From contig CALUXG010000011.1 in NCBI GenBank assembly GCA_944324685.1, positions 1 to 33,272 on the forward strand: 33,272 bases of DNA, written 5' to 3'. The notes below the pieces were generated by a model. That model was not told the origin of the DNA. It saw only the letters and a list, made by a program, of their open reading frames with translations, and did no database searches. Positions 7,483 through 15,291 of the stretch are shown here, one piece after another (within the stretch, counting starts at the first letter, position 1; the number at the start of each line of letters is the position of its first letter). This DNA comes from an uncultured Elusimicrobiales bacterium (GTDB lineage Bacteria; Elusimicrobiota; Elusimicrobia; Elusimicrobiales; Elusimicrobiaceae). The translations under genes and the position numbers were made by a program.

Positions 7483-8852
7483 CGGGCCAAAGCGTCCGCT
7501 ACGGCCTCGCTGACCGTAGGGTGCGGAAATACGACGCGGCGCAGCTGCTGCACCGTGAAACCAGCTTCCAATGCTACCGTAAACAGGCTGATGATTTCTG
7601 ACGCATTGGGCGCGGCCAGACACACCCCCAGCAATTTCCCGCTTTCGGCATGGCTGACAATTTCCACAAATCCTTCCGCCGCGTCTTGCGTTAAGGCGCG
7701 TCCGTTGGCCAGCATAAAAGCTTTTTGCACTTTTACGTTCAGGCCGCGTTGCTGCGCTTGGGTGCGCGTCAATCCCACGGAGGCCAGCTCCGGCGACGTA
7801 TATACCGCGCTGGGAATCAAATCATTGTTATAGGTCATGGGTACGCCGCAAATGTTATGCGCGGCCACTTCGCCTTGGCGCGAAGCCGCATGCGCCAAAA
7901 GAGACAACCCCGTGATGTCTCCCGCCGCATAGATATGTTCTTTTACCTGCAAAGTCTGGGGGTTAATGCCTTGCAGGCCTTTTCGGGTCCACGCTAAACC
8001 GGCGTTTTCCGGATGCAGGGACGTCAAGTCGCAGCTGCGGCCTATGGCCACCAATATATCGTCGGCTTCCAGTTCCGTTCCGTCTGACAGCGTCAATATT
8101 TTGCGTTCTTTTTCCAACCGTGCGTCTACGGCTTGTTTTCCGACAAGCAGACGGACGCCTTTTTTTTGCAGGTTTTGGCTAAGCAGTCTGGCCAGACTTT
8201 CTTCCATGGTCGGCAGTAAACGCGGCTGCATTTCCACCACGCTGACGTTTACGCCCAAAGAAGACATGAGGGCCGCAAACTCACAGCCGATAACTCCTCC
8301 GCCTATGATGGCCAGTTTTTTAGGCAGGCGCGGTATTTGGAAAATATTGCTGTTGTCGTAAATATGTCCGCGTATTTTATCAAACGGTGGAGGTACGAAA
8401 GCGGTGCTGCCTGCGGCGACAATAATATAGTCAAAAACAAATTCTTTGATTTCTTCTCCCACTTGCGCATACAGCGTATGCGGATCCTTAAATGACGCTT
8501 CCGCCGCGACGACATTTATTTTGGCCTGTTTGAACAGCATGCCGATGCCGCCGGTCAATTTACGCGTAACGGCTTGCTGGCGGGCTTGGATTTTTTCCCA
8601 TGAAAGCTGTGTCAGCAGTGTTTGTGCCGTCGTTTCCGCTCCGTCTTGGCAAAAGCGGGCTATATCTCGTATGGCGTCAAAACGGTGAGCGGCGTCCAGA
8701 AGAGATTTGGAAGGAATGCAGCCGCAGTTAAGGCATACTCCTCCCAACGGACCTTTTTCAAACACGGTTACCTGCGCGCCCAAACGCGCGGCGGCCAACG
8801 CGGCCGGATAACCGGCGGGGCCTGCACCTATGACGGCTAATTTTAATGACAT
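7479..8852 (-). CDS. lpdA: Dihydrolipoyl dehydrogenase (E3)
   Basis: This 457-residue flavoprotein disulfide reductase oxidises dihydrolipoyl groups of 2-oxoacid dehydrogenase or glycine cleavage complexes, using FAD and NAD. The FAD-binding GAGPAG lies at residues 9-14, the redox pair C40/C45 in GGVCLNCGCIPSKSLL (with an extra Cys at 43), the NAD-binding GGGVIG mid-protein, an AAGDITG FAD segment, and the C-terminal HPTVSE catalytic His-Glu. The start at 8852 has GGAGG at the right distance; the longer frame to 8921 lacks family support. It leads the lpd-trmJ-buk-ptb run. No E1 or E2 gene is in the window, so its partner complex is unknown. Confidence 0.93.
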   Translation of the reverse strand: MSLKLAVIGAGPAGYPAALAAARLGAQVTVFEKGPLGGVCLNCGCIPSKSLLDAAHRFDAIRDIARFCQDGAETTAQTLLTQLSWEKIQARQQAVTRKLTGGIGMLFKQAKINVVAAEASFKDPHTLYAQVGEEIKEFVFDYIIVAAGSTAFVPPPFDKIRGHIYDNSNIFQIPRLPKKLAIIGGGVIGCEFAALMSSLGVNVSVVEMQPRLLPTMEESLARLLSQNLQKKGVRLLVGKQAVDARLEKERKILTLSDGTELEADDILVAIGRSCDLTSLHPENAGLAWTRKGLQGINPQTLQVKEHIYAAGDITGLSLLAHAASRQGEVAAHNICGVPMTYNNDLIPSAVYTSPELASVGLTRTQAQQRGLNVKVQKAFMLANGRALTQDAAEGFVEIVSHAESGKLLGVCLAAPNASEIISLFTVALEAGFTVQQLRRVVFPHPTVSEAVADALAR

Positions 8853-8920
8853 ATTGCCTCCGCAAAATAAAAAATGCCAAACTTTCTTGTATTCTAGCAT
8901 TAAAACAGCGGGAAAAAACA

Positions 8921-8932
8921 TATAATTAAATT
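8921..8932 (+). promoter_or_regulatory. -10 box for a leaderless radC transcript
   Basis: A perfect TATAAT (8921-8926) ends 6 nt before the radC ATG at 8933, and there is no Shine-Dalgarno. The transcript would start at or next to the ATG. No good -35 is visible. Confidence 0.5.
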
Positions 8933-9619
8933 ATGTCGACAAATTCCAAGCCTTCTTATTTGGGCCACCGCCAGCGGTTGCGTGCTAAATTTTCCGCCTG
9001 CGGGTTGGATCCTTTTTTGGATCATGAAATCTTGGAGCTTTTGCTGACTTATTGCATAGCGCGGCGGGACACGAAACCCACGGCTTGGGCCTTGATACGG
9101 CGTTTTGGTTCTTTAGGCAGCGTGTTGGATGCGCCGCTGGAGGAATTGTGTGCGGTAAAAGGAGTCGGAGAACAAAGCGCGCGTTTTTTAAAACTGATTC
9201 GCGCCGTGTTCAAAAAATATTCTTTGGAAGAAGTGAAAGAACGCGTAACGGTTCGCACGCCGGAACAGGTGTTAAATTATTGCAAGGCTTCTTTGTCCGC
9301 TAATTCCGATGAGTGCTTGGAGTTGATTTATTTGTCCGTGCGCAATACCATTATTGGGACGGAAGTGGTGGCCCGCGGTGGGTTGGACCGCGTCAGCGTT
9401 TCTCCGCGCACCATTGTGGAACGTGCGCTGGCGGCCAAAGCCGCGGCATTGATTTTGGTGCACAATCATCCATCAGGTGATCCAACGCCTTCCATGGAAG
9501 ATATCGTGTTGACCAAAGAGGTTACCCGTGCCGCTGCATTATTGGGCATTGCGGTGCATGATCATATTATTATAGGTAAAGGCGCGCATTACAGTTTGAA
9601 AGCCAACGGGAAAATATAA
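8933..9619 (+). CDS. radC: RadC family protein (JAB/MPN domain)
   Basis: This 228-residue protein has an N-terminal helix-hairpin-helix region (LCAVKGVGEQSARFL, about 72-86) and a C-terminal MPN+/JAMM metal site, HNHPSGDPTPSMED, with H177, H179 and D190 as expected ligands. RadC-like proteins (UPF0758) are conserved in bacteria; a role in DNA repair is historical and not firmly established. The start at 8933 follows a TATAAT with no ribosome binding site, suggesting leaderless initiation. The stop codon directly abuts the ATG of the next gene, so the two are probably cotranscribed. The length is normal for the family. Confidence 0.92.
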   Translation: MSTNSKPSYLGHRQRLRAKFSACGLDPFLDHEILELLLTYCIARRDTKPTAWALIRRFGSLGSVLDAPLEELCAVKGVGEQSARFLKLIRAVFKKYSLEEVKERVTVRTPEQVLNYCKASLSANSDECLELIYLSVRNTIIGTEVVARGGLDRVSVSPRTIVERALAAKAAALILVHNHPSGDPTPSMEDIVLTKEVTRAAALLGIAVHDHIIIGKGAHYSLKANGKI

Positions 9620-10915
9620 ATGATAAACGTACTTAAAGAAGTTTTGAAAAACCAAGTATATCCGGCCATGGGATGCACGGAACCCGTATCCGTGGCTTTG
9701 TGCGGCGCATACGCGGCGCAGACATTGGGGCATACGCCCGATAAAGCCGTATTCCGGCTGGATCCGGGTACGTATAAAAACGGCTGCGGCGTGCGCATTC
9801 CCAATACGGAGGGAGAAAAAGGCAATTTGCTGGCCGCGGCTATGGGGCTTTTGATTGCAAAACCACAATTACAAATGGAAATTTTGTCCGGAGCGGATTC
9901 AAATTTGCTGTTTCGCGCTAAAGAAATGTTGGCGCAAGGCCGCGTACGGCTGGAAGTGGCGGCGGAGAAACACGGCTTTTATATAGAGTCTTTTGTGCAA
10001 GATGCAGCCGGTGCTTCGGCGCAATGCGTCATAGAGGGCAGTCATACGGACGTGGTGTATTTGGCAAAAGGACAAACGGTGCTGAAAGACGTACGCGCCA
10101 AAGAAGAAAAAAGCGCCAGTTTTGCTTTTAAGGACGCTTTGAAAAAGGCTTCATTGGCTGATCTGCTGGCGTGGACGGATGCGGCGGACGCCGAAGATTT
10201 GGCCTATATTAAAAAAGGCGTGGAAATGAATCTGAAGGCCGCGGAGATGGGGCAATCATTAAAAAAAGTTGGTTTTTATATTAAAGAACTGGTGCGTAAA
10301 AATTTATTGCAGATGGATTTGATCGCTTCCACAAAAATTTTGACGGCCTGTGCCGCCGATGCGCGCATGGACGGACAGTCTATTCCCGTGATGAGCAGCG
10401 GTGAATCGGGCAATCAGGGCGTGGTAACCATTTTGGTGCCGTGGAACGTGGGCAAACAAATGGGCGTAGCGGAAGAAAAAATACTCAGGAGCATTGCGCT
10501 TTCTCATCTGTTAAACGGATATGTAAAAGTCTTTACGGGAGAACTGGCCCCCATTTGCGGCTGTGCCATAGCCGCCGGCGTAGGAGCCGCGGCGGCTATA
10601 GTATATCAGCAGCGTGGTGCGGATATACCCGCCATTACGCTGGCCATTAACAATATTATCAGCGATATCGGCGGCATGCTTTGCGACGGAGCCAAAAGCG
10701 GCTGTGCGCTTAAAGTGGTCAGTTCCACCGATGCCGCCATACGGGCCGCTTTCATGGGGATGCATGACTATGGCATTACCGAAGTGGAAGGTTTTGTGGG
10801 CCACAGCGCTGAAGAAACCATACAAAATTTAGGGAATATTTCCACGGAAGGTATGCGGGCGGTGGATCCGATGATTGTAGATATTATGCAGGAGAAAACT
10901 TCCCGCCATAAATAA
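9620..10915 (+). CDS. cyuA: L-cysteine desulfidase / serine dehydratase-alpha-like (UPF0597, CyuA family)
   Basis: This 431-residue protein matches the UPF0597/CyuA family, related to the alpha domain of iron-sulfur L-serine dehydratases. Characterised members degrade L-cysteine to pyruvate, ammonia and sulfide with a [4Fe-4S] cluster. Conserved features are GCTEPVSVAL (C19), LDPGTYKNGCGV, SSGESGNQG, a CGCAIAAGVGAAAA segment and GMLCDGAKSGCALK near 355-370, which holds further candidate cluster cysteines. Its ATG directly follows the radC stop codon. The product would supply pyruvate and thus fits an amino-acid fermenter, but cysteine detoxification is equally possible. No terminator is evident downstream. 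Confidence 0.85.
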   Translation: MINVLKEVLKNQVYPAMGCTEPVSVALCGAYAAQTLGHTPDKAVFRLDPGTYKNGCGVRIPNTEGEKGNLLAAAMGLLIAKPQLQMEILSGADSNLLFRAKEMLAQGRVRLEVAAEKHGFYIESFVQDAAGASAQCVIEGSHTDVVYLAKGQTVLKDVRAKEEKSASFAFKDALKKASLADLLAWTDAADAEDLAYIKKGVEMNLKAAEMGQSLKKVGFYIKELVRKNLLQMDLIASTKILTACAADARMDGQSIPVMSSGESGNQGVVTILVPWNVGKQMGVAEEKILRSIALSHLLNGYVKVFTGELAPICGCAIAAGVGAAAAIVYQQRGADIPAITLAINNIISDIGGMLCDGAKSGCALKVVSSTDAAIRAAFMGMHDYGITEVEGFVGHSAEETIQNLGNISTEGMRAVDPMIVDIMQEKTSRHK

Positions 10916-11393
10916 ACCGTATCACGGCAATTTCAATGGGTGCGTTTAAGACCCGTCCGCCGTTTTGTAAATTTAGTTTATTTTCACTGTTCCATGACCT
11001 GTGTGCGCTGCCGCACCTTGCCTTGATTTGTCGGCGCAAGTTCAGAAGTAGATTCTCCAGTCAGGCCGTCGAGACCGGAAGTTCCCGTTTTTTACCTCCG
11101 GTGCGGCGGCTGCAAGTAGTGGAACGCTCCGAAGCTTATGCGTTAGTTGTGGAGCCATCCCACCTGTCATTGCCAGCAAGCGCTATCCTTATAGTGAGAA
11201 TACAAATGCCGTTATTTCCGAGAGTTTCCTTTGGCAATCTCAGCCTTACAAACAGAGCGGAAGAAATGCCCTGTAAAGACAATTCGTGCCTGATGCAGAG
11301 GTGTGGTTTTTAGGTATATTTATTGTGGTGTTGCGCAGCGGTGTTTATGGCTGTTATGTCGTGGCCGTTTATTTATTGAAAATCCGGTACAGC
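10916..11393. other. Long intergenic region, possible structured RNA, no confident gene
   Basis: About 480 nt separate the desulfidase gene from the prepilin A promoter. A frame at 10936-11313 is open but has a low-complexity composition unlike its neighbours, no ribosome binding site and no recognisable motif. Two local hairpins are visible: GTGCG-CTGC-CGCAC (about 11003-11016), and a nested stem of ACCGGA with TCCGGT, extended by GCCG/CGGC and CAG/CTG (about 11068-11113). I did not find the signature sequences of RNase P RNA, tmRNA or SRP RNA. The last 110 nt resemble the sequence upstream of prepilin D. Confidence 0.4.
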
Positions 11394-11424
11394 TTGATTT
11401 GTTTTTTTTTTTGATACCCTATAC
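11394..11424 (+). promoter_or_regulatory. Prepilin A promoter with an 11-T spacer tract
   Basis: The candidate -35 is TTGATT (11394-11399) and the -10-like box TACCCT (11415-11420). The 15-nt spacer is mostly an uninterrupted run of 11 T (11402-11412). The ATG of the upstream ORF is 4 nt after the -10, so the transcript is predicted to be leaderless. Three other prepilin genes in the window have the same arrangement. Confidence 0.55.
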
Positions 11425-11496
11425 ATGGCGAAAAAACAAACGCCGCTGAGACGTGTTTTTGAACGATTAAACGCTGTTATAGGAAGAAAAAAATGA
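11425..11496 (+). CDS. Upstream ORF of prepilin A (23 residues)
   Basis: A 23-codon frame starts at the predicted leaderless ATG (11425) and ends in a TGA that overlaps the prepilin ATG as ATGA (11493-11496). The peptide is basic, beginning MAKKQTPLRRVFERL and ending GRKK. The same frame occurs before prepilin D (32460) with only one amino-acid change in the first 22 positions. Its last codons contain AGGAAG, which can serve as the prepilin ribosome binding site. It may be a translated leader that couples or gates prepilin translation. It could instead be conserved only as DNA. Confidence 0.45.
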   Translation: MAKKQTPLRRVFERLNAVIGRKK

Positions 11497-11996
11497 AAAA
11501 AGGTTTTACATTAATTGAACTGTTGGTAGTAGTGCTGATTATCGGCATACTGACGGCCATTGCGCTGCCGCAATACGAAAAAGCCGTTAATAAAACCCGT
11601 ACCATGACACTATTGCCTTTGCTTCGTTCCATCAGTGATGCCGAGCAGCGCTATTATATGGCCAACGGAACATATACGCTGTCTTTTTCTGATTTGGATA
11701 TTGCTATGCCTGCAGGGGCGAAATTGTTCCAAGATACAAATTATGAATCGCTGGCATGGCAGAATTTCTCCTGTTTTTTGCGTGCCACTTCTGCCGATGA
11801 GCGTTCTTCCTATTCAGCCTATTGTTATTCCAAGGCGTCCGGTGTGCCGAAATTGGAAAAATATTTTGCCCGTTCTAATTTTATTTGTTGGGCTGAATCT
11901 GCGGATCAAAAAGCACTGGACATTTGCTATTCCATCAGTGGCAAAACGAAGCCGTCACTGACTACAGGTACCCAGGGAATAGGATTTTATTTTTGA
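11493..11996 (+). CDS. Type IV prepilin-like protein (cassette A)
   Basis: This 167-residue protein has a classical class III signal: MKKG before the cleavage point, then FTLIELLVVVLIIGILTAIALPQY with the conserved Glu at mature position 5. The prepilin peptidase would cut after Gly4, leaving a hydrophobic N-terminal helix and a globular domain of about 135 residues with several Cys. A shared block (DAEQRYYMANGTYTLSFSDLDI) is found in the other prepilins here. The protein may be a major or minor pilin or a pseudopilin. AGGAAG precedes the start, which overlaps the stop of the upstream ORF. A bidirectional terminator follows at 12012. Confidence 0.93.
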   Translation: MKKGFTLIELLVVVLIIGILTAIALPQYEKAVNKTRTMTLLPLLRSISDAEQRYYMANGTYTLSFSDLDIAMPAGAKLFQDTNYESLAWQNFSCFLRATSADERSSYSAYCYSKASGVPKLEKYFARSNFICWAESADQKALDICYSISGKTKPSLTTGTQGIGFYF

Positions 11997-12011
11997 GTAT
12001 ATTTTTGTATT

Positions 12012-12049
12012 AAAAAGCCCCGCGCGGTTAAATGCGCGAGGCTTTTTTT
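12012..12049. terminator. Bidirectional terminator between prepilin A and the nucleoside transporter
   Basis: AAAAAGCC and CGCGC (12012-12025) pair with GCGCG and GGCTTTTT (12034-12047), with small mismatches and an 8-nt loop. T runs result on both strands, matching the convergent genes. Confidence 0.85.
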
Positions 12050-12060
12050 GTCTAACTAAA

Positions 12061-13383
12061 CTAATTGGCCTGCGGCGTATGTTTATACTTAAACACCAAT
12101 GCAAAAGCTATGGCTACCACCAGTGCGTAAGCGGCAAAAATAAACCAAGAGCTGGACCAACCGGAGGCTATGGCCTGTGATACGGAAGCGGGATATACCG
12201 CTCCTTGCGCCAAAGGACCGTGTACGGCTGTATAGGCATTTTGCGGAGCATACACGAAATGATTGATGATTTCTTGTGCGCCCAACGTGCCTATTGTGGC
12301 GCCCACGCCGTTGGTCATCAGCATAAAAAGTCCCTGTGCGCTGGAGCGGATGGAAAGATCGGTTTCTTTTTCTACGAACAGCGAACCAGACACGTTAAAG
12401 AAGTCAAACGCCACTCCGTATACAATCATGGACAGAACCAGCATGGAAATACCCGGGAGCGTTACGGGGTTGCCAACGCCGAACAATCCAAAACGAAGCA
12501 CCCATGCAAACATACTGATCAACATGACTTTCTTAATTCCATACCGTTTGAGGAAGAATGGAATGAGAAGGATACAGAACGTTTCAGACAATTGCGACAG
12601 GGAAATCAAAGCGTTTGCGTTGCTGGCTCCCCAACTGCCGGCCAAACCTTCCAGCGTATTGTAGCTGTTGATGAACGGATTGGCATAACCGTTGGTGATT
12701 TGCAGACAGCTGCCTAAAAGCATGGAAAAGATAAAGAAAATAGCCATTCTTTTGTCTTTGAACAGTTTGAAAGCGTCCAAGCCCAACGCTTGCGCAAAAG
12801 ATTTTTTCTCTTTGCTGGTGCTGACGGGACAGTTGGTCAGCGTGAAGCTGTACATGCCCAACACTAAACCCAAAACGCCGGAGAGATACCATTGTGCGTA
12901 AGTGTTTTGAAAGCCGGTAAAGTTAGATACCAGCATGGTGCATATGAAGCCTACCGTTCCCCAAATGCGCAGGGGCGGAAAAGCCTGTACGGGGTCTAAG
13001 TTTACCGTGTGCAAGGCCGTGTAAGATACGGAGTTTGCCAAAGCAATCGTAGGCATGTACAAAGCCACGCTGAGCAGATAAAACGTATAAATGGAACCGA
13101 AACTGACCGGCGACTGTGAACCGAAATATGCCGCGCACATCATGAAAAAACCAGCCAGAATATGACACAGCCCCAGCATTTTTTGGGCCGGCATCCAACG
13201 GTCAGCCAAAATGCCGATAACAGCGGGCATAAACAGAGACACAAAGCCCTGTGTGGCATAGAACAAGCCAATGTGCTGCGCCTGCCCCACGTTGGCTAAA
13301 AAAGCCCCCATGGAGGTTAAGTACGCGCCCCAGACGGCGTACTGGAGGAAAAGCATAACGACTAAACGCAATTTCATTTTCAT
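12061..13383 (-). CDS. MFS nucleoside:H+ symporter (NupG-like)
   Basis: This 440-residue polytopic protein has about 12 hydrophobic segments and typical nucleoside:H+ symporter features: an N-terminal LQYAVWGAYLTSMGAFL, a loop-2/3 GILADRWMPAQK motif, the inner LRIWGTVGFI, and YGVAFDFFNVSGSLFVEKE in the C-terminal half. NupG/XapB relatives import nucleosides with protons across the inner membrane. It stands alone, transcribed divergently from yajQ and convergently with prepilin A. No good ribosome binding site precedes ATG 13383; an alternative ATG two codons later is possible. Nucleoside salvage suits a fermentative gut bacterium, but the exact substrate cannot be read from sequence. Confidence 0.85.
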   Translation of the reverse strand: MKMKLRLVVMLFLQYAVWGAYLTSMGAFLANVGQAQHIGLFYATQGFVSLFMPAVIGILADRWMPAQKMLGLCHILAGFFMMCAAYFGSQSPVSFGSIYTFYLLSVALYMPTIALANSVSYTALHTVNLDPVQAFPPLRIWGTVGFICTMLVSNFTGFQNTYAQWYLSGVLGLVLGMYSFTLTNCPVSTSKEKKSFAQALGLDAFKLFKDKRMAIFFIFSMLLGSCLQITNGYANPFINSYNTLEGLAGSWGASNANALISLSQLSETFCILLIPFFLKRYGIKKVMLISMFAWVLRFGLFGVGNPVTLPGISMLVLSMIVYGVAFDFFNVSGSLFVEKETDLSIRSSAQGLFMLMTNGVGATIGTLGAQEIINHFVYAPQNAYTAVHGPLAQGAVYPASVSQAIASGWSSSWFIFAAYALVVAIAFALVFKYKHTPQAN

Positions 13384-13500
13384 AAACGTTGCTTGAATGA
13401 CAGCGTCCTCTCCGTATTAAAATAAGGCGGCAGGGCGGCGTGAATGCGCAGCCGCCTCCAAAACCCATTGTACAAAAAATATATAATATGTGTACGCGTT

Positions 13501-13518
13501 GCGCGGCTGCAGCCGCGC
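13501..13518 (+). promoter_or_regulatory. Perfect 18-bp palindrome abutting the yajQ ribosome site
   Basis: GCGCGGCTGCAGCCGCGC is a perfect palindrome (7-bp stem with TGCA loop in RNA) lying directly before the GGGGAGG ribosome binding site of yajQ. TATAAT at 13482-13487 places it in the leader. It could modulate ribosome access or be a protein site. Confidence 0.45.
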
Positions 13519-13529
13519 GGGGAGGATGT

Positions 13530-14024
13530 ATGGCAGATTACAGTTTTGATGTGGTCAGCAAAGTGGATATGAACGTGATTGCCGAGGCCGTCAGCGCTGC
13601 GGGCAAAGAAATTTCTAACCGATATGATTTCAAAGGAACGCAATCCTATATTGAGCTCAATGAGAAAGAAAATGAATTAAAACTTACTTCCGCCGATGAA
13701 TATAAAGTGGGCGCTTTGCGCGATGTCTTGTTTACGCGCTTAGCCAAGCGCGGCGTGGCTCTGAAAAATCTGACGTTAGGCAAAGTGGAGGCCGCCTTGG
13801 GCGGAAACGCCAAGCAAAGCATTAAAATCCAACAAGGTATTCCATCGGAAAAAGCCAAAGAAATTTCCCGTTATATTAAAGATTGCAAACTCAAGGTAGC
13901 CGCATCTATACAGGCAGACCAACTGCGCATATCTTCCAAATCCAAAGATGAATTGCAAGCCACGCAGGCCAAGTTGCGCGAGAAAGATTTCGGGCTGGAT
14001 TTGCAATTTGTTAATTACAGATAG
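13530..14024 (+). CDS. yajQ: YajQ family nucleotide-binding protein
   Basis: This 164-residue protein matches the YajQ/UPF0234 family over its full length. Conserved features are the start ADYSFDVVSKVDMNVI, the NRYDFKGT segment and the C-terminal AKLREKDFGLDLQFVNYR. Family members have two ferredoxin-like domains; some bind cyclic di-GMP and act as transcriptional co-regulators, while others have been linked to RNA binding. I chose ATG 13530, preceded by GGGGAGG, over the longer frame from 13440 that adds 30 non-family residues. A signalling link to the pili is possible but only an inference. The TPR gene begins 8 nt downstream. Confidence 0.92.
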   Translation: MADYSFDVVSKVDMNVIAEAVSAAGKEISNRYDFKGTQSYIELNEKENELKLTSADEYKVGALRDVLFTRLAKRGVALKNLTLGKVEAALGGNAKQSIKIQQGIPSEKAKEISRYIKDCKLKVAASIQADQLRISSKSKDELQATQAKLREKDFGLDLQFVNYR

Positions 14025-14032
14025 GAGACAAA

Positions 14033-15280
14033 ATGAAAAAAATCGTTTTATCGGTATGTTTTGGCGTTTTGGCTTTGCCGCTTTTTGCGGCGCAGGACGC
14101 CGTATTGAATTTTTACCAAAGACAAGCTTTAATGCATGGCGACGGCGCGCGTGCGGACCGCGCTTTTGCTTCGGCTTTGGCCCGAGAAACAAAACTCTGG
14201 GCCAAACAACACCCGCAAGATGAAGAATTAAAAGAAGCTTTGCTGATGCAAGCCACTTTTCATTTGCGCGCCGGCAACGATGCTGAAGCCTTATTGGCTT
14301 TGTATCAGGTCCGTTTTTATTTTCCTTCTTCTCAGGATTTGACGCTGCTGTCTTCGGCGGTGGAACAGGCTATGGGGAACATCAGCCGCGGGCAGAAGGG
14401 CCAAGCTTTGCAGATTTTGGCCGTCAATACCGAAAACATGCCGCGCCAACGCCAGCAGGCGGCCTTGCTGGAGAGTTTGGTGAAGGCGAACTTAAAAGAC
14501 ACGTATGAACCGGTCAATAATTTGTTTGACGAGTTTTTTGTCATGTATCCCGACAGTAAATTGACTGACAAATTGACTCTGTTACAAGGGGATTGGCACC
14601 GGCAAAACGGCAATTATAATGCTGCCATACTGGCTTATAAAAAAGTAAACGAATTATTCCCCGATACGGTGTACAAGGCGGCCAGTTTGCGTATGACTGC
14701 CGACGTATATTCGGGGGATTTGGAAGATTATGAAACGGCTTCTTCGCTGTATAAACAAGTATTGGAACAATACCCGAACTCTGCCGAAACGGGCGTAGTA
14801 TACAAACATTTGGCGGTCATGGAAGAAAACCGTAAAGATTATGCGTCAGCTATGGCGTGGTATGAAAAAGCTATTTCCGTATTGGATACTCGTCCGGAAG
14901 CGTATGAAGCATGGATGGGGAAAGCGGACGTTTTGCAGAAAAACAAAGATTATCAAGGCGCTTATGACGCACTGCTGAAAGCGGCGGAGCTTTTCAAAGA
15001 CGATGAAAATAAATATGTGGCCGCTTTGACGGATGCGGCGGAATTGGCGCGCCGCCGGCTGAAAAAACCTTCGTTGCGCGCCGGCGCACTGGAGAAAATT
15101 CTGCTTGTTTATCCTTCTTCCCAGCATACGCCGCAGGTGTTATATGATTTGGCTTATACTTATGAGCAGCTGGGCAAAGACGCACAAGCGGAAGACGCGT
15201 ACAAACGTTTGATTATTAATTATCCGACGGATAAATACGCCTCCCGCGCGCAAAGCCGCTTAAGCCGGTTGGAAAAATAA
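14033..15280 (+). CDS. Exported tetratricopeptide-repeat protein
   Basis: This 415-residue protein has a signal peptide (MKKIVLSVCFGVLALPLFAA, residues 1-20) and then TPR-like helical repeats throughout, with typical spacing of Ala, Tyr and Gly (for example YNAAILAYKKVNELFPDT, ETASSLYKQVLEQYPNSAE, DYASAMAWYEKAI, AQAEDAYKRLIINYPTDKY). The C-terminal repeats resemble those of periplasmic BamD/CpoB-type proteins. It probably acts as a periplasmic scaffold; no lipobox is present. A good AGGAG lies before the start. It follows yajQ closely and is followed by a terminator at 15292. The specific partner is unknown. Confidence 0.85.
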   Translation: MKKIVLSVCFGVLALPLFAAQDAVLNFYQRQALMHGDGARADRAFASALARETKLWAKQHPQDEELKEALLMQATFHLRAGNDAEALLALYQVRFYFPSSQDLTLLSSAVEQAMGNISRGQKGQALQILAVNTENMPRQRQQAALLESLVKANLKDTYEPVNNLFDEFFVMYPDSKLTDKLTLLQGDWHRQNGNYNAAILAYKKVNELFPDTVYKAASLRMTADVYSGDLEDYETASSLYKQVLEQYPNSAETGVVYKHLAVMEENRKDYASAMAWYEKAISVLDTRPEAYEAWMGKADVLQKNKDYQGAYDALLKAAELFKDDENKYVAALTDAAELARRRLKKPSLRAGALEKILLVYPSSQHTPQVLYDLAYTYEQLGKDAQAEDAYKRLIINYPTDKYASRAQSRLSRLEK

Positions 15281-15291
15281 GCTTTTTTGCG

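Noticed and set aside
10936-11313. 125-residue open frame in the long intergenic region
   Set aside because: No ribosome binding site, no recognisable domain, odd composition, and overlap with GC-rich stems; treated as non-coding.
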